Assembly (NCBI GenBank): GCA_947632085.1
Contig: CANRNY010000001.1
Coordinates: forward strand, 1 to 64,000
Length of the DNA stretch: 64,000 nucleotides
Reading direction: 5' to 3'
Source: an uncultured Bacilli bacterium
Lineage (GTDB): Bacteria; Bacillota_I; Bacilli_A; RF39; UBA660
Under the pieces are notes generated by a model that saw only the letters and a program-made list of their open reading frames with translations, made no database searches and had not been told where the DNA came from. Below are positions 9,440-16,986 of this stretch, one piece after another. Every line of letters starts with the position of its first letter. Position 1 is the first letter of the stretch. The position numbers and the translations under genes are program-made.

Positions 9440-10681
9440 TTAGTTATTTCTTAGTTTTCTTACTGTAAAGATACTCGCACCTAAGCCAAGTACTGCAAGT
9501 CCAACTAATGATAAACCACCATCATATGTGTCTGGAGCAGGCTCTTCAGGAGCAGGCTCATTAACAACTATTTCAGCAAGAGCTTTAATTGCATTATTTA
9601 ATGTAGTAGTAGCATTATCTATAGTAGCTTGCTCATTAGCTTTTAAAGTTTTAGATACAGCTTTAGCAGCAGTTAATGCATCTTCTAATGCTTTAACAGT
9701 TTCTTCTGTATATTTAGTTTTATCAACTTCTTGAGCATCAGCAATAGCTTTTTCTAATGCCGTATAATCAGCATCTTTATATTCGATAGTATAAGTACCA
9801 TCTTCATTTTCAACAACTTCCTTATAAGGATCAGTACCTGTTGCTAATACTACTTCAACACCTTCAGCAACTGTAATATTTTCTGCTACATAATCCTCAG
9901 GTATAATAATTTTTGATCCATTTTTAGCATGAGATAAAGCTGTTTCAGTAGCTTTAACATCACCAACTATAGTTGAATCATCATAAGAATAAATATCAAC
10001 AGTTCCATTTATTCCTTCAATATTTAATGTTGCTTCACCACCAGTTAAAGTAGGGAAAAGACTAGAATCACCAATCTCAATACGAGAAGGTTTTACAGAT
10101 GTAATGTTATTAATAGTAACATTAGAGTTAGAACTAGCCGCTGGAATAATCACGATATCAGCTCTACGTGCAAAACTAAATGTTACATTTTCAATATTTA
10201 CAGTTCCTCCTGCTTGAATACCATAATTAAAATTTCCTTCAACTCTAGAATTTTTAACATTCAGAGTCGAACTAACACCAGCTTGTTCATCTACCTGATT
10301 TTTAACAACTGAATAACTACCACCACCACCAAGAATATGAACATTTTCTACATTTAATAGTGGACCATTATTGATAATACCAGAACCGGGTCTTGTATTA
10401 ACAGTTAATTTACCATCAGTTTGACTATTAGTAATAGTTAATGACCCTTTATTATTAATAGAATATCCAGTAGTTTGATTAATAGTCAAATTATGACCAT
10501 TTAAATCAATAGTTAAAGTTTTATCTACTGGAACTTCATATGTACTATTTAAAGTAACATCTCCAGTCAAGGTAATCTTACCATCAGATTCATTTGGTAA
10601 AGTGCTATCATCGGCATTAACGCCTACTACTGCAACAAACATTGCTAATAAAGTAAACACAAATAATTTAATTTTTTTCAT
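9440..10681 (-). CDS. Secreted surface protein, KLRNN family, member 2, with FIVAR-like domain
   Basis: Predicted wall-attached surface protein, 413 residues. Signal peptide at 1-23 (ends GVNA). Residues about 35-240 are beta-helix-like, with Asn-rich turns such as DLNGHNLTINQTTGYSINNKG. A bacterial-repeat-like strand segment follows, then about residues 305-370 form a helical FIVAR-like module (YTALEKAIADAQ, KYTEETVKALEDALTAAK, LNNAIKALAEI); FIVAR modules in other bacteria are found in wall-bound adhesins. The C-terminus is EPAPDTYDGG, hydrophobic segment, RKLRNN. It is expressed from a promoter with eight G between -35 and -10. No function can be assigned beyond surface display. Confidence 0.8.
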   Translation of the reverse strand: MKKIKLFVFTLLAMFVAVVGVNADDSTLPNESDGKITLTGDVTLNSTYEVPVDKTLTIDLNGHNLTINQTTGYSINNKGSLTITNSQTDGKLTVNTRPGSGIINNGPLLNVENVHILGGGGSYSVVKNQVDEQAGVSSTLNVKNSRVEGNFNYGIQAGGTVNIENVTFSFARRADIVIIPAASSNSNVTINNITSVKPSRIEIGDSSLFPTLTGGEATLNIEGINGTVDIYSYDDSTIVGDVKATETALSHAKNGSKIIIPEDYVAENITVAEGVEVVLATGTDPYKEVVENEDGTYTIEYKDADYTALEKAIADAQEVDKTKYTEETVKALEDALTAAKAVSKTLKANEQATIDNATTTLNNAIKALAEIVVNEPAPEEPAPDTYDGGLSLVGLAVLGLGASIFTVRKLRNN

Positions 10682-10710
10682 CTCTTATTTTTCCTTTCTT
10701 CGATATTACT

Positions 10711-10740
10711 AATATACCCCCCCCGATAACCATATGTCAA
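10711..10740 (-). promoter_or_regulatory. G-tract promoter of KLRNN protein 2
   Basis: TTGACA at 10735-10740 and TATATT at 10711-10716, with an 18-base spacer of which the -10-proximal eight bases are all G (C run 10717-10724 on the plus strand). The other ten spacer bases are mixed. The predicted start of transcription is about 23 bases before the ATG. Confidence 0.85.
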
Positions 10741-10756
10741 TAATTTTTTAGCACAA

Positions 10757-10784
10757 AAAAACGAAGTTATCACACTTCGTTTTT
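10757..10784 (-). terminator. Terminator, AACGAAGT-type hairpin
   Basis: AAAACGAAGT / ACTTCGTTTT with a T run on the minus strand, after KLRNN protein 3. Confidence 0.85.
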
Positions 10785-10797
10785 GTCATCCTTTATA

Positions 10798-12276
10798 TTA
10801 ATTATTTCTTAGTTTTCTAAAAGTAACAACTATAGCACCTAAACAAAGTACAGCAAGTCCAACATATGTTAAAGAAGCATCTAATGTATTAGGAGCAGAT
10901 TCTTCTGTTTCTGGAATTTTAACAAATTTAGCAGTTAAAACAACATCTGCAGTAAATGCAGTATTTTCATCTACTTCATTACCATCTTCGTCAACTAGTT
11001 TTTCAAAACTATAACCTTTTTCTGGTGTTTTAAATTCTTCTAGTTTTTGAGCTCCAACTTCATTTAAGTCAGATAATTTATCGTTAACAAATAAGATTAA
11101 ATCAGCTTCACCAATAGTAACTTTAACTACTTTATAATCAGCTTCCTCACCAGCAGTTAATGTTTGAGAATTTTTAGAATCTCTTGCAGTTACTTTAATA
11201 TCAGTAGTAGCAGTATTTTTTACAGTTACATTTTCATCTATAGAAATATCATGATTAGCGTATAAAACATGATTTACTGGTGTTGTTTCATTATTATCAG
11301 TAATATAACCATTTTTTAATACAACATAATCTTGATTATCTTCAGAAGTATAAGTAAATTCTGCACCTGTACCATCAACAACTAATTTTTCTGTAACACC
11401 TTCATTATTTTTAACAACTTTAGTAACATTAACTTTAGCATTATCAGTAACAGTAACTACTTCATTACCTTTTTTACCTTGTAAAATGATATCGCCATTA
11501 GTATTATCTGTAGCTTCAACGACAGTATTACCACCAATTGAACTACCATCAGCTAATTGAAGACCTTTTTTATTATTGGCAACTGTAATAATAGAATCTC
11601 CAGTAGTAGTTAATTTACCTTTAAGACCAGCATTTTTATTATCATGAATATTAAGTGTACCATCAGTTACAATAATATTAGCAGCATTAATACCACCATT
11701 AGCACCAGTAACTTCAATAGTTCCACCATTAGTAACTTCAAGAGTACCTACTTCGTCAATGCCAAAAGATTCTGAACCATTATTATTATAAATTTTTAAA
11801 GTTGAACCAGTACCAGACACTTTAACTACACCATTATCACCAAGACCTGTAATAGAAGTTTGAGAATCGATTACACCACCATCAACAACTGATAAGACAC
11901 CATCATCAGAAAGATTAATACCAGCATCTTGACCAAAAGTTAATTTACCACCAGCAGCAACTTTCAATGTTTCTATAGTATCGTCATCATCATATCCAAC
12001 CCAAAGAATTTTATCACCAAAGTCAAGTTCTTTAGTAACAGTAATAGTAGAACCACTAGCTAAAATAATATCATCACAAGATTTACCACCATTTGGTCCC
12101 CAAGTCATAGTCAACGCATCTTCTAATGTCTCAGCATCACCAACTGTGCAAGTAAAGTATTTTCCTCCTTCATTTACAGCATAATCAGGCCTTTTATCAC
12201 CAGCTGCTGCATTAACAGAAGCTACCACCGCAAACATTGCTACAATACTCATTAAAAATAAATTACATTTTTTCAT
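10798..12276 (-). CDS. Secreted surface protein, KLRNN family, member 3
   Basis: Predicted surface protein, 492 residues. Signal peptide at 1-24 (ends SVNA-AAG). A long region (about 60-330) of short Gly/Asn/Thr-rich strands such as LEVTNGGTIEVTGANGG fits a beta-helix. Near residues 405-450 a segment with GYSFEKLVDEDGNEV and VVLTAKFV resembles an InlB-type B repeat. The end is SAPNTLDAS, a hydrophobic segment, then RKLRNN. Here the motif residue after Asp is Ala-Ser, so PxTxD is what all four sisters share. It is preceded by a G-tract promoter with a leader of about 50 bases. Confidence 0.8.
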   Translation of the reverse strand: MKKCNLFLMSIVAMFAVVASVNAAAGDKRPDYAVNEGGKYFTCTVGDAETLEDALTMTWGPNGGKSCDDIILASGSTITVTKELDFGDKILWVGYDDDDTIETLKVAAGGKLTFGQDAGINLSDDGVLSVVDGGVIDSQTSITGLGDNGVVKVSGTGSTLKIYNNNGSESFGIDEVGTLEVTNGGTIEVTGANGGINAANIIVTDGTLNIHDNKNAGLKGKLTTTGDSIITVANNKKGLQLADGSSIGGNTVVEATDNTNGDIILQGKKGNEVVTVTDNAKVNVTKVVKNNEGVTEKLVVDGTGAEFTYTSEDNQDYVVLKNGYITDNNETTPVNHVLYANHDISIDENVTVKNTATTDIKVTARDSKNSQTLTAGEEADYKVVKVTIGEADLILFVNDKLSDLNEVGAQKLEEFKTPEKGYSFEKLVDEDGNEVDENTAFTADVVLTAKFVKIPETEESAPNTLDASLTYVGLAVLCLGAIVVTFRKLRNN

Positions 12277-12331
12277 AATCTCTTCCTTTCTTATCGTTTG
12301 TTAAACAAACCTTTTTTCCTTTCTATTAATA

Positions 12332-12361
12332 AGTATACCCCCCCCGGTCAAACTCTGTCAA
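12332..12361 (-). promoter_or_regulatory. G-tract promoter of KLRNN protein 3
   Basis: TTGACA at 12356-12361 and TATACT at 12332-12337. The 18-base spacer is ten mixed bases plus eight G (C run 12338-12345 on the plus strand). Confidence 0.85.
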
Positions 12362-12387
12362 TATCTTATTCCAAAATTTTATCCATA

Positions 12388-12414
12388 AAAAAACGAAGTT
12401 TTTACGCTTCGTTT
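12388..12414 (-). terminator. Terminator, AACGAAG-type hairpin
   Basis: AAACGAAG / CTTCGTTT with a T run on the minus strand, after KLRNN protein 4. Confidence 0.85.
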
Positions 12415-12428
12415 TCATTTACTTTATC

Positions 12429-14099
12429 TTAGTTATTTCTTAATTTTCTTACAGAAATAGCCATAGTACCTAAAGCAATTAATGCAAGTCCAACATAGAT
12501 ATGACCAGCATCTAATGTTTCAGGAGCTTCTTCTTCAGCTACAAAAGTAGCTTTAACTGTAACATCACTACCAGGCATTACAAATACACCATCAACCACT
12601 TCAATTTCATTTCCTTCACTATCAGTTACAACTAATTTATCTAGTACATAACCATCAGCAGGTTTAATTGTTAATGTAACGTCTTCACCTTCAGCAGCAT
12701 TTTCTTTATTTGATGTAACAGTTCCATTTTTAGAATCAGTAACATTTACATCAGAAACTTTACCAACAACACCACTTTGTGATTGACTTAAGTTTGCAGC
12801 TGTATAAGTTGTTACATTAGAACTAAATGTACCACCAGTAATAAACTTACTATTTGTTGCTACAACAGCAGGTTTACCTTCAGCACTAGTAAATTCCCCA
12901 CCTGAAATAGTTTCAGTTACTTGTGATGTTACACCAGTTCTATCAGATGCAACACCTTCATAATAAGCATTACCATTTTCACTAGTCAATTTACCACCAG
13001 TAATATTTACAGTAGCACCTTCAGTATCAGTAGTCGTAATACTTATAGCCGCACCAGTATCTTCTGTACCATTATCATTTTTAGTAGGATTTTCTCTGTA
13101 ATCACCATTAGCAGTAACAGAACCGCCTTGAATAGTTATGTCACCTTTTTTAATAGCTACACCAGTTTCACCAGTAATAGTTGGCCCAGTACCATCTTCT
13201 TTACCGATAACTAATTTACCTTTTTTATCGTGGTTAACAGCAACAGCATCACCACCAACTTGAGCTTGACCAGTTGCATCAGCAGCTGTAATAGTTCCAC
13301 CATATAAGTAGATTTCACTATTATCATGAGATGTAATAACACCAGAACCTACAGCATTAATAGTACCACCATTCATTGTAAATTTAGTATTAGCATCAGT
13401 AGTTCCATCACCATAAACTCTAACACCATTATAACCAGTAATAGTTCCACCATTTACAACTAATTCAGTACCAGCAGCTCCAGCATTACCAACATTAATA
13501 GCAACTGAATCTTTAGTTCCAATAGGAGCAACTACTTCACCACCATTAATTGTTGCTTTAGCTGAACCAGCATTAGTATTATCTCCCCATAAGAAGATAG
13601 TTCTTGATTTAGCAGCAGTATTAGTAGATTCTACTTTACCACTTTCTAAAACAAATTCAGCTTTTTCACCAGAGTTTTGAGGATTAACTTGAACAGTACG
13701 ATCTTTAGATGTAATAGTAACTTTTTCCATAGTTAAAGTACCTTGTTCAACTTTAACACCTCTACCATTAGTATTTTCAATTTTACCACTAGTACCAGCA
13801 CTATCAGTAATAGTAAATTTACCACCAGCTTTATCAAATACTAAAACATAATCTGAAGCGTTAGAATCATTAGATGTAATAGTATGACCATTAAGATCAA
13901 TGGTAACATCATGAGTTACTTCAATTTGTGAACTAACATTAACATTAGCAGTTAATTTACAAGTGTCATTACTACTATTATTTAAACAAGTACTTAAATC
14001 ATTATCACCAGTAGAAACATCTTGAGCATTAACGACCATTCCGAAACTGAAAGCTGCAACTGAAGCACTCATTAAGCCTAAAACATTTAGCTTTTTCAT
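12429..14099 (-). CDS. Secreted surface protein, KLRNN family, member 4
   Basis: Largest of the four sisters, 556 residues. Signal peptide at 1-25 (ends VNAQD). Residues about 50-440 show many short repeats of the form GGxITxxx (KFTMNGGTINAVGSG, EIYLYGGTITAAD, TVNITGGKLTSENG), a clear right-handed beta-helix pattern. About residues 455-520 form a divergent InlB-type repeat (GYVLDKLVVTDSEGNE, MPGSDVTVKATFV). The end is EAPETLDAG, hydrophobic segment, RKLRNN. Its promoter has nine G and a 19-base spacer, one more than its sisters, so it may be in a different expression state in the sequenced cells. The ligand is unknown. Confidence 0.82.
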   Translation of the reverse strand: MKKLNVLGLMSASVAAFSFGMVVNAQDVSTGDNDLSTCLNNSSNDTCKLTANVNVSSQIEVTHDVTIDLNGHTITSNDSNASDYVLVFDKAGGKFTITDSAGTSGKIENTNGRGVKVEQGTLTMEKVTITSKDRTVQVNPQNSGEKAEFVLESGKVESTNTAAKSRTIFLWGDNTNAGSAKATINGGEVVAPIGTKDSVAINVGNAGAAGTELVVNGGTITGYNGVRVYGDGTTDANTKFTMNGGTINAVGSGVITSHDNSEIYLYGGTITAADATGQAQVGGDAVAVNHDKKGKLVIGKEDGTGPTITGETGVAIKKGDITIQGGSVTANGDYRENPTKNDNGTEDTGAAISITTTDTEGATVNITGGKLTSENGNAYYEGVASDRTGVTSQVTETISGGEFTSAEGKPAVVATNSKFITGGTFSSNVTTYTAANLSQSQSGVVGKVSDVNVTDSKNGTVTSNKENAAEGEDVTLTIKPADGYVLDKLVVTDSEGNEIEVVDGVFVMPGSDVTVKATFVAEEEAPETLDAGHIYVGLALIALGTMAISVRKLRNN

Positions 14100-14156
14100 T
14101 ATTTTTTCCTTTCTTCCTTTCTCTTATTTTGACGAGCTTCCTCATCAACTAAAAAT

Positions 14157-14187
14157 ATTTTACCCCCCCCCGGTAAATATTTGTCAA
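14157..14187 (-). promoter_or_regulatory. G-tract promoter of KLRNN protein 4 (19-base spacer)
   Basis: TTGACA at 14182-14187 and TAAAAT at 14157-14162, with nine G (C run 14163-14171 on the plus strand) plus ten mixed bases. I see nothing else recognisable between 14188 and 14362. Confidence 0.8.
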
Positions 14188-14362
14188 TATAGTTTTTTAA
14201 AGGTCATAAAAGTCCATATTTTAAACTAAAAAGATTATTTTAATCAATTACACTAGCAAAGTATAAATAACGCTAATTTAAGTTTAAAAATAGTTTATAA
14301 ATTACAAGTATCATTATTGTCAATTTAACAATCTTTATCGTATTATTCTATTCATTAAAAAA

Positions 14363-14382
14363 ATTCTAGAATAATCTAGAAT
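14363..14382 (-). terminator. Terminator of the rel operon
   Basis: Perfect inverted repeat ATTCTAGA / TCTAGAAT with a 4-base loop, followed on the minus strand by seven T. Confidence 0.8.
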
Positions 14383-14385
14383 ATT

Positions 14386-15705
14386 TTACTGATTCCATGT
14401 CTTATAATTAATTGTTTCATTCTCACAATCTTCACTTCTATCTACAACATCTCTTTGTTTATAAATACATAATGTTATCGAAGTCTCAGATTCTCTTGAT
14501 ATCTTAAAGGCAGGATTAGTAATAGTTGAATGATACATTTGTGGGAACTTAAGTTGTAACTTATACTTTTCTTCTCCACTATAATCAACAAAATGTAATA
14601 TACTATCTTTACTAGTTAAATAAGCAACAAAATTACCTCTTTCAATTACTTGATTAACTCTTTCAATATTTAAGAACTCTCTACCATCTTCCATACGATA
14701 TACTTTATAATCTGTAAATTCTTCTTCCCCTACTACACGATCACGACCAGTCTTAATATAATAAGTTAAATTATTATTACGCCATACATCATATATTGGA
14801 TCAGGCATATCTACAGATACTTTCTTATTATGATTTAAATCATATACATACCATACATCATTCTTACATAATATATAATATTTAGTATCTTCATCATAAT
14901 TAATAGATTCATATTCAAATGGGAATACTTCTTCTATCTCTCCATTTTCTTTTATATGAATTAAACCCCATTTATGATTATCCATACTTTTAACTATAAA
15001 CTGATTATTATCCCCATTAGATTTTTCTAAATCAGGATCATACGTACTATCTTTTATATCAGCATATTTAGCAAGTATCTTACCACCTTTTTCAGCTATT
15101 TCATATAAATAAATAGTTCTTACATATCCTTCTTGTCCATATGCTTTATCTTGTGGTTCAGAATCATCTACAAAGGCATATTTATCATATATATTACCCA
15201 TTGTATGTTGTTTCTCTAAAGCCGTTAAAGGATCTTTATTAATAATATTATATTTATCATAACCACCAAAAGCTTTATTACAATCACGTTCAGAATTAAT
15301 ACATTTATAAGTTCCTATTAAATCAAAATGACTATCATAGTAATATAGTAATCCACGATGTTTATCATCATGACCATAATTATCTTCTGGTACTTCATAA
15401 TCATCTGGTACAGTCGGTAAATCAGGTTGTGGTTCAGGATTTTTTCTCTTTACCCAAAAAGGCACAAATTCTTCTCCACGATAAGAATTCCTACTATATC
15501 TACGATATACATATCCAAAAGATATATATTCTTCGACATTACCATCTTCATATTCTTTAGTTGTATGAAGTGCTAATATTAATGGTTTACTATCAGTATA
15601 TCTTAAATAATTAACTATAAATAATAAACCCCATAATATAGCTATAATTAAAACAGTTATTTCTATTTTCTTTTTACTCGATAACTTATTTGGTTCTTGA
15701 TACAT
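14386..15705 (-). CDS. Membrane-anchored protein with WG-repeat-like segment
   Basis: I choose the ATG at 15705 (MYQEPNKLSS), because AGGTGG lies five bases upstream; in-frame ATGs at 15723 and further upstream lack such a site. About residues 13-31 form one transmembrane helix, leaving an outside domain of roughly 400 residues. The part NHKWGLIHIKENGEIEEVF, followed by FEYESI and a second strand set around VWYVYDLNHN, resembles WG beta repeats found in some Bacillota surface or periplasmic proteins. An acidic Pro-rich linker lies near residue 85. It is the last gene of the operon with rel and dtd. I do not recognise a function. Confidence 0.65.
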   Translation of the reverse strand: MYQEPNKLSSKKKIEITVLIIAILWGLLFIVNYLRYTDSKPLILALHTTKEYEDGNVEEYISFGYVYRRYSRNSYRGEEFVPFWVKRKNPEPQPDLPTVPDDYEVPEDNYGHDDKHRGLLYYYDSHFDLIGTYKCINSERDCNKAFGGYDKYNIINKDPLTALEKQHTMGNIYDKYAFVDDSEPQDKAYGQEGYVRTIYLYEIAEKGGKILAKYADIKDSTYDPDLEKSNGDNNQFIVKSMDNHKWGLIHIKENGEIEEVFPFEYESINYDEDTKYYILCKNDVWYVYDLNHNKKVSVDMPDPIYDVWRNNNLTYYIKTGRDRVVGEEEFTDYKVYRMEDGREFLNIERVNQVIERGNFVAYLTSKDSILHFVDYSGEEKYKLQLKFPQMYHSTITNPAFKISRESETSITLCIYKQRDVVDRSEDCENETINYKTWNQ

Positions 15706-15759
15706 ATTATCCACCTCTATCATTATTATTTTATCATAAAAAGAAAAAGATAAAAACAT

Positions 15760-16530
15760 TTATCTTTCACTTGATATTACGCTTTCCACTAAATAAAACG
15801 AATTTTCATTTCTTGCAAACGTATGTTGATATAATACACCATCTCTTTTAACTATTTCATCATCAATATAATACGGTAAATTTCTTGCATCTCCAGCTTC
15901 ACATACTCCTTGACTAAAATAGTTTAAACATCTCTTACTATTAGATAATTCTATTTTTAAATAGTATTCTCTAATAACTACTGTATCTTTAGTTTCATAA
16001 GCATCTTTTAATACGGAATATGAAACATAGTTCTTACGATAATCTTTTACTAAGCAAAAGTATTTAGTTCCATCATTCTTACAAGTATATCCTTCATACT
16101 GTATAGCTGGATAACTCATATCTTTATCTAAATTAAAGTATTTTTTTACATAATCATTTACTACATTATTACTAAATACCATAACATTACATGTTGAACC
16201 AGAAGTAAAGAATATTTTATCTGTTACTTGACAATTAATTTTAACTGGTTCAACTTTTAACATACTATAATCTTTTTGATCTAATCTTGATAAGGTAAAA
16301 GTAACTAATTCTTCATCACTTAATTCATCAGGAATTAATTTAGCTTTTCTTAAATCGTTATTATATATTCTATCTTTTAGAATAAGAACAGTTGGATCAT
16401 TAAGTGTTAAATCATTACGTGAAAGCATTTTTACAACATTGTATTTTACTTTACCAAATACAACAAATACTAAAACACAGATAATTATTAATATACCTGT
16501 TAAAATTACTGTTTTTAATACGTCTTTCAC
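15760..16530 (-). CDS. Membrane-anchored protein of unknown function
   Basis: The GTG at 16530 (VKDVLKTVIL) is preferred, because AGGGGT lies seven bases upstream; an earlier in-frame GTG at 16539 directly abuts that site. Residues about 6-27 are a transmembrane helix, and the remaining 230 residues are predicted to be outside. They hold several cysteines (NCQVTD, GSTCNV, YTCKNDG, YFCLV, RCLNYFSQGVCEAG) in pair-like spacing that could form disulfides. The gene sits between dtd and the WG-repeat protein and is probably co-transcribed with both. No family recognised. Confidence 0.6.
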   Translation of the reverse strand: MKDVLKTVILTGILIIICVLVFVVFGKVKYNVVKMLSRNDLTLNDPTVLILKDRIYNNDLRKAKLIPDELSDEELVTFTLSRLDQKDYSMLKVEPVKINCQVTDKIFFTSGSTCNVMVFSNNVVNDYVKKYFNLDKDMSYPAIQYEGYTCKNDGTKYFCLVKDYRKNYVSYSVLKDAYETKDTVVIREYYLKIELSNSKRCLNYFSQGVCEAGDARNLPYYIDDEIVKRDGVLYQHTFARNENSFYLVESVISSER

Positions 16531-16548
16531 ATATATCACCCCTAACTG

Positions 16549-16986
16549 TTAATCAGTATCTATTATTATAGTACAAGGTCCATCATTAGCAATAAGAACT
16601 TTCATATCAGCCCCAAATATTCCTGCTTTAGTAGGAATAATTTCATTTAATTTACGATTAAACTCTTCATACATTGGTTGAGCTTTTTCTCCTCCTAAAG
16701 CTTTTATATAACTAGGTCGATTACCTTTTCTTACATCCCCATATAAAGTAAATTGTGATATTGAAAGTATTTCTCCTCCAACATCTATTATACTTTTATT
16801 CATAACTCCATTTTCATCATCAAATACTCTTAAATTAGTAATTTTCTTAACACAATAATCTATTTCTTTACTTGTATCAGTATCAGTAAATCCTACTAAG
16901 ACATTTAATCCATTCTTTATTTCATTTACTAATTTACCATCTACTTCTACTTTAGAAGTTGTAACTCTTTGTACTACGCATCTCAT
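16549..16986 (-). CDS. dtd: D-aminoacyl-tRNA deacylase
   Basis: Hydrolyses D-amino acids (and Gly from tRNA(Ala)) off mischarged tRNAs, protecting translation in the cytosol. The 145-residue length is typical. The family motifs are present: start MRCVVQRV, ISQFTLYGD (the SQxxL motif, about residue 78) and the cross-subunit GP motif in NDGPCTIIID near the end, with Cys in place of the usual Val or Phe. It overlaps the stop of rel by 4 bases, the common rel-dtd pairing of Bacillota. Confidence 0.95.
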   Translation of the reverse strand: MRCVVQRVTTSKVEVDGKLVNEIKNGLNVLVGFTDTDTSKEIDYCVKKITNLRVFDDENGVMNKSIIDVGGEILSISQFTLYGDVRKGNRPSYIKALGGEKAQPMYEEFNRKLNEIIPTKAGIFGADMKVLIANDGPCTIIIDTD

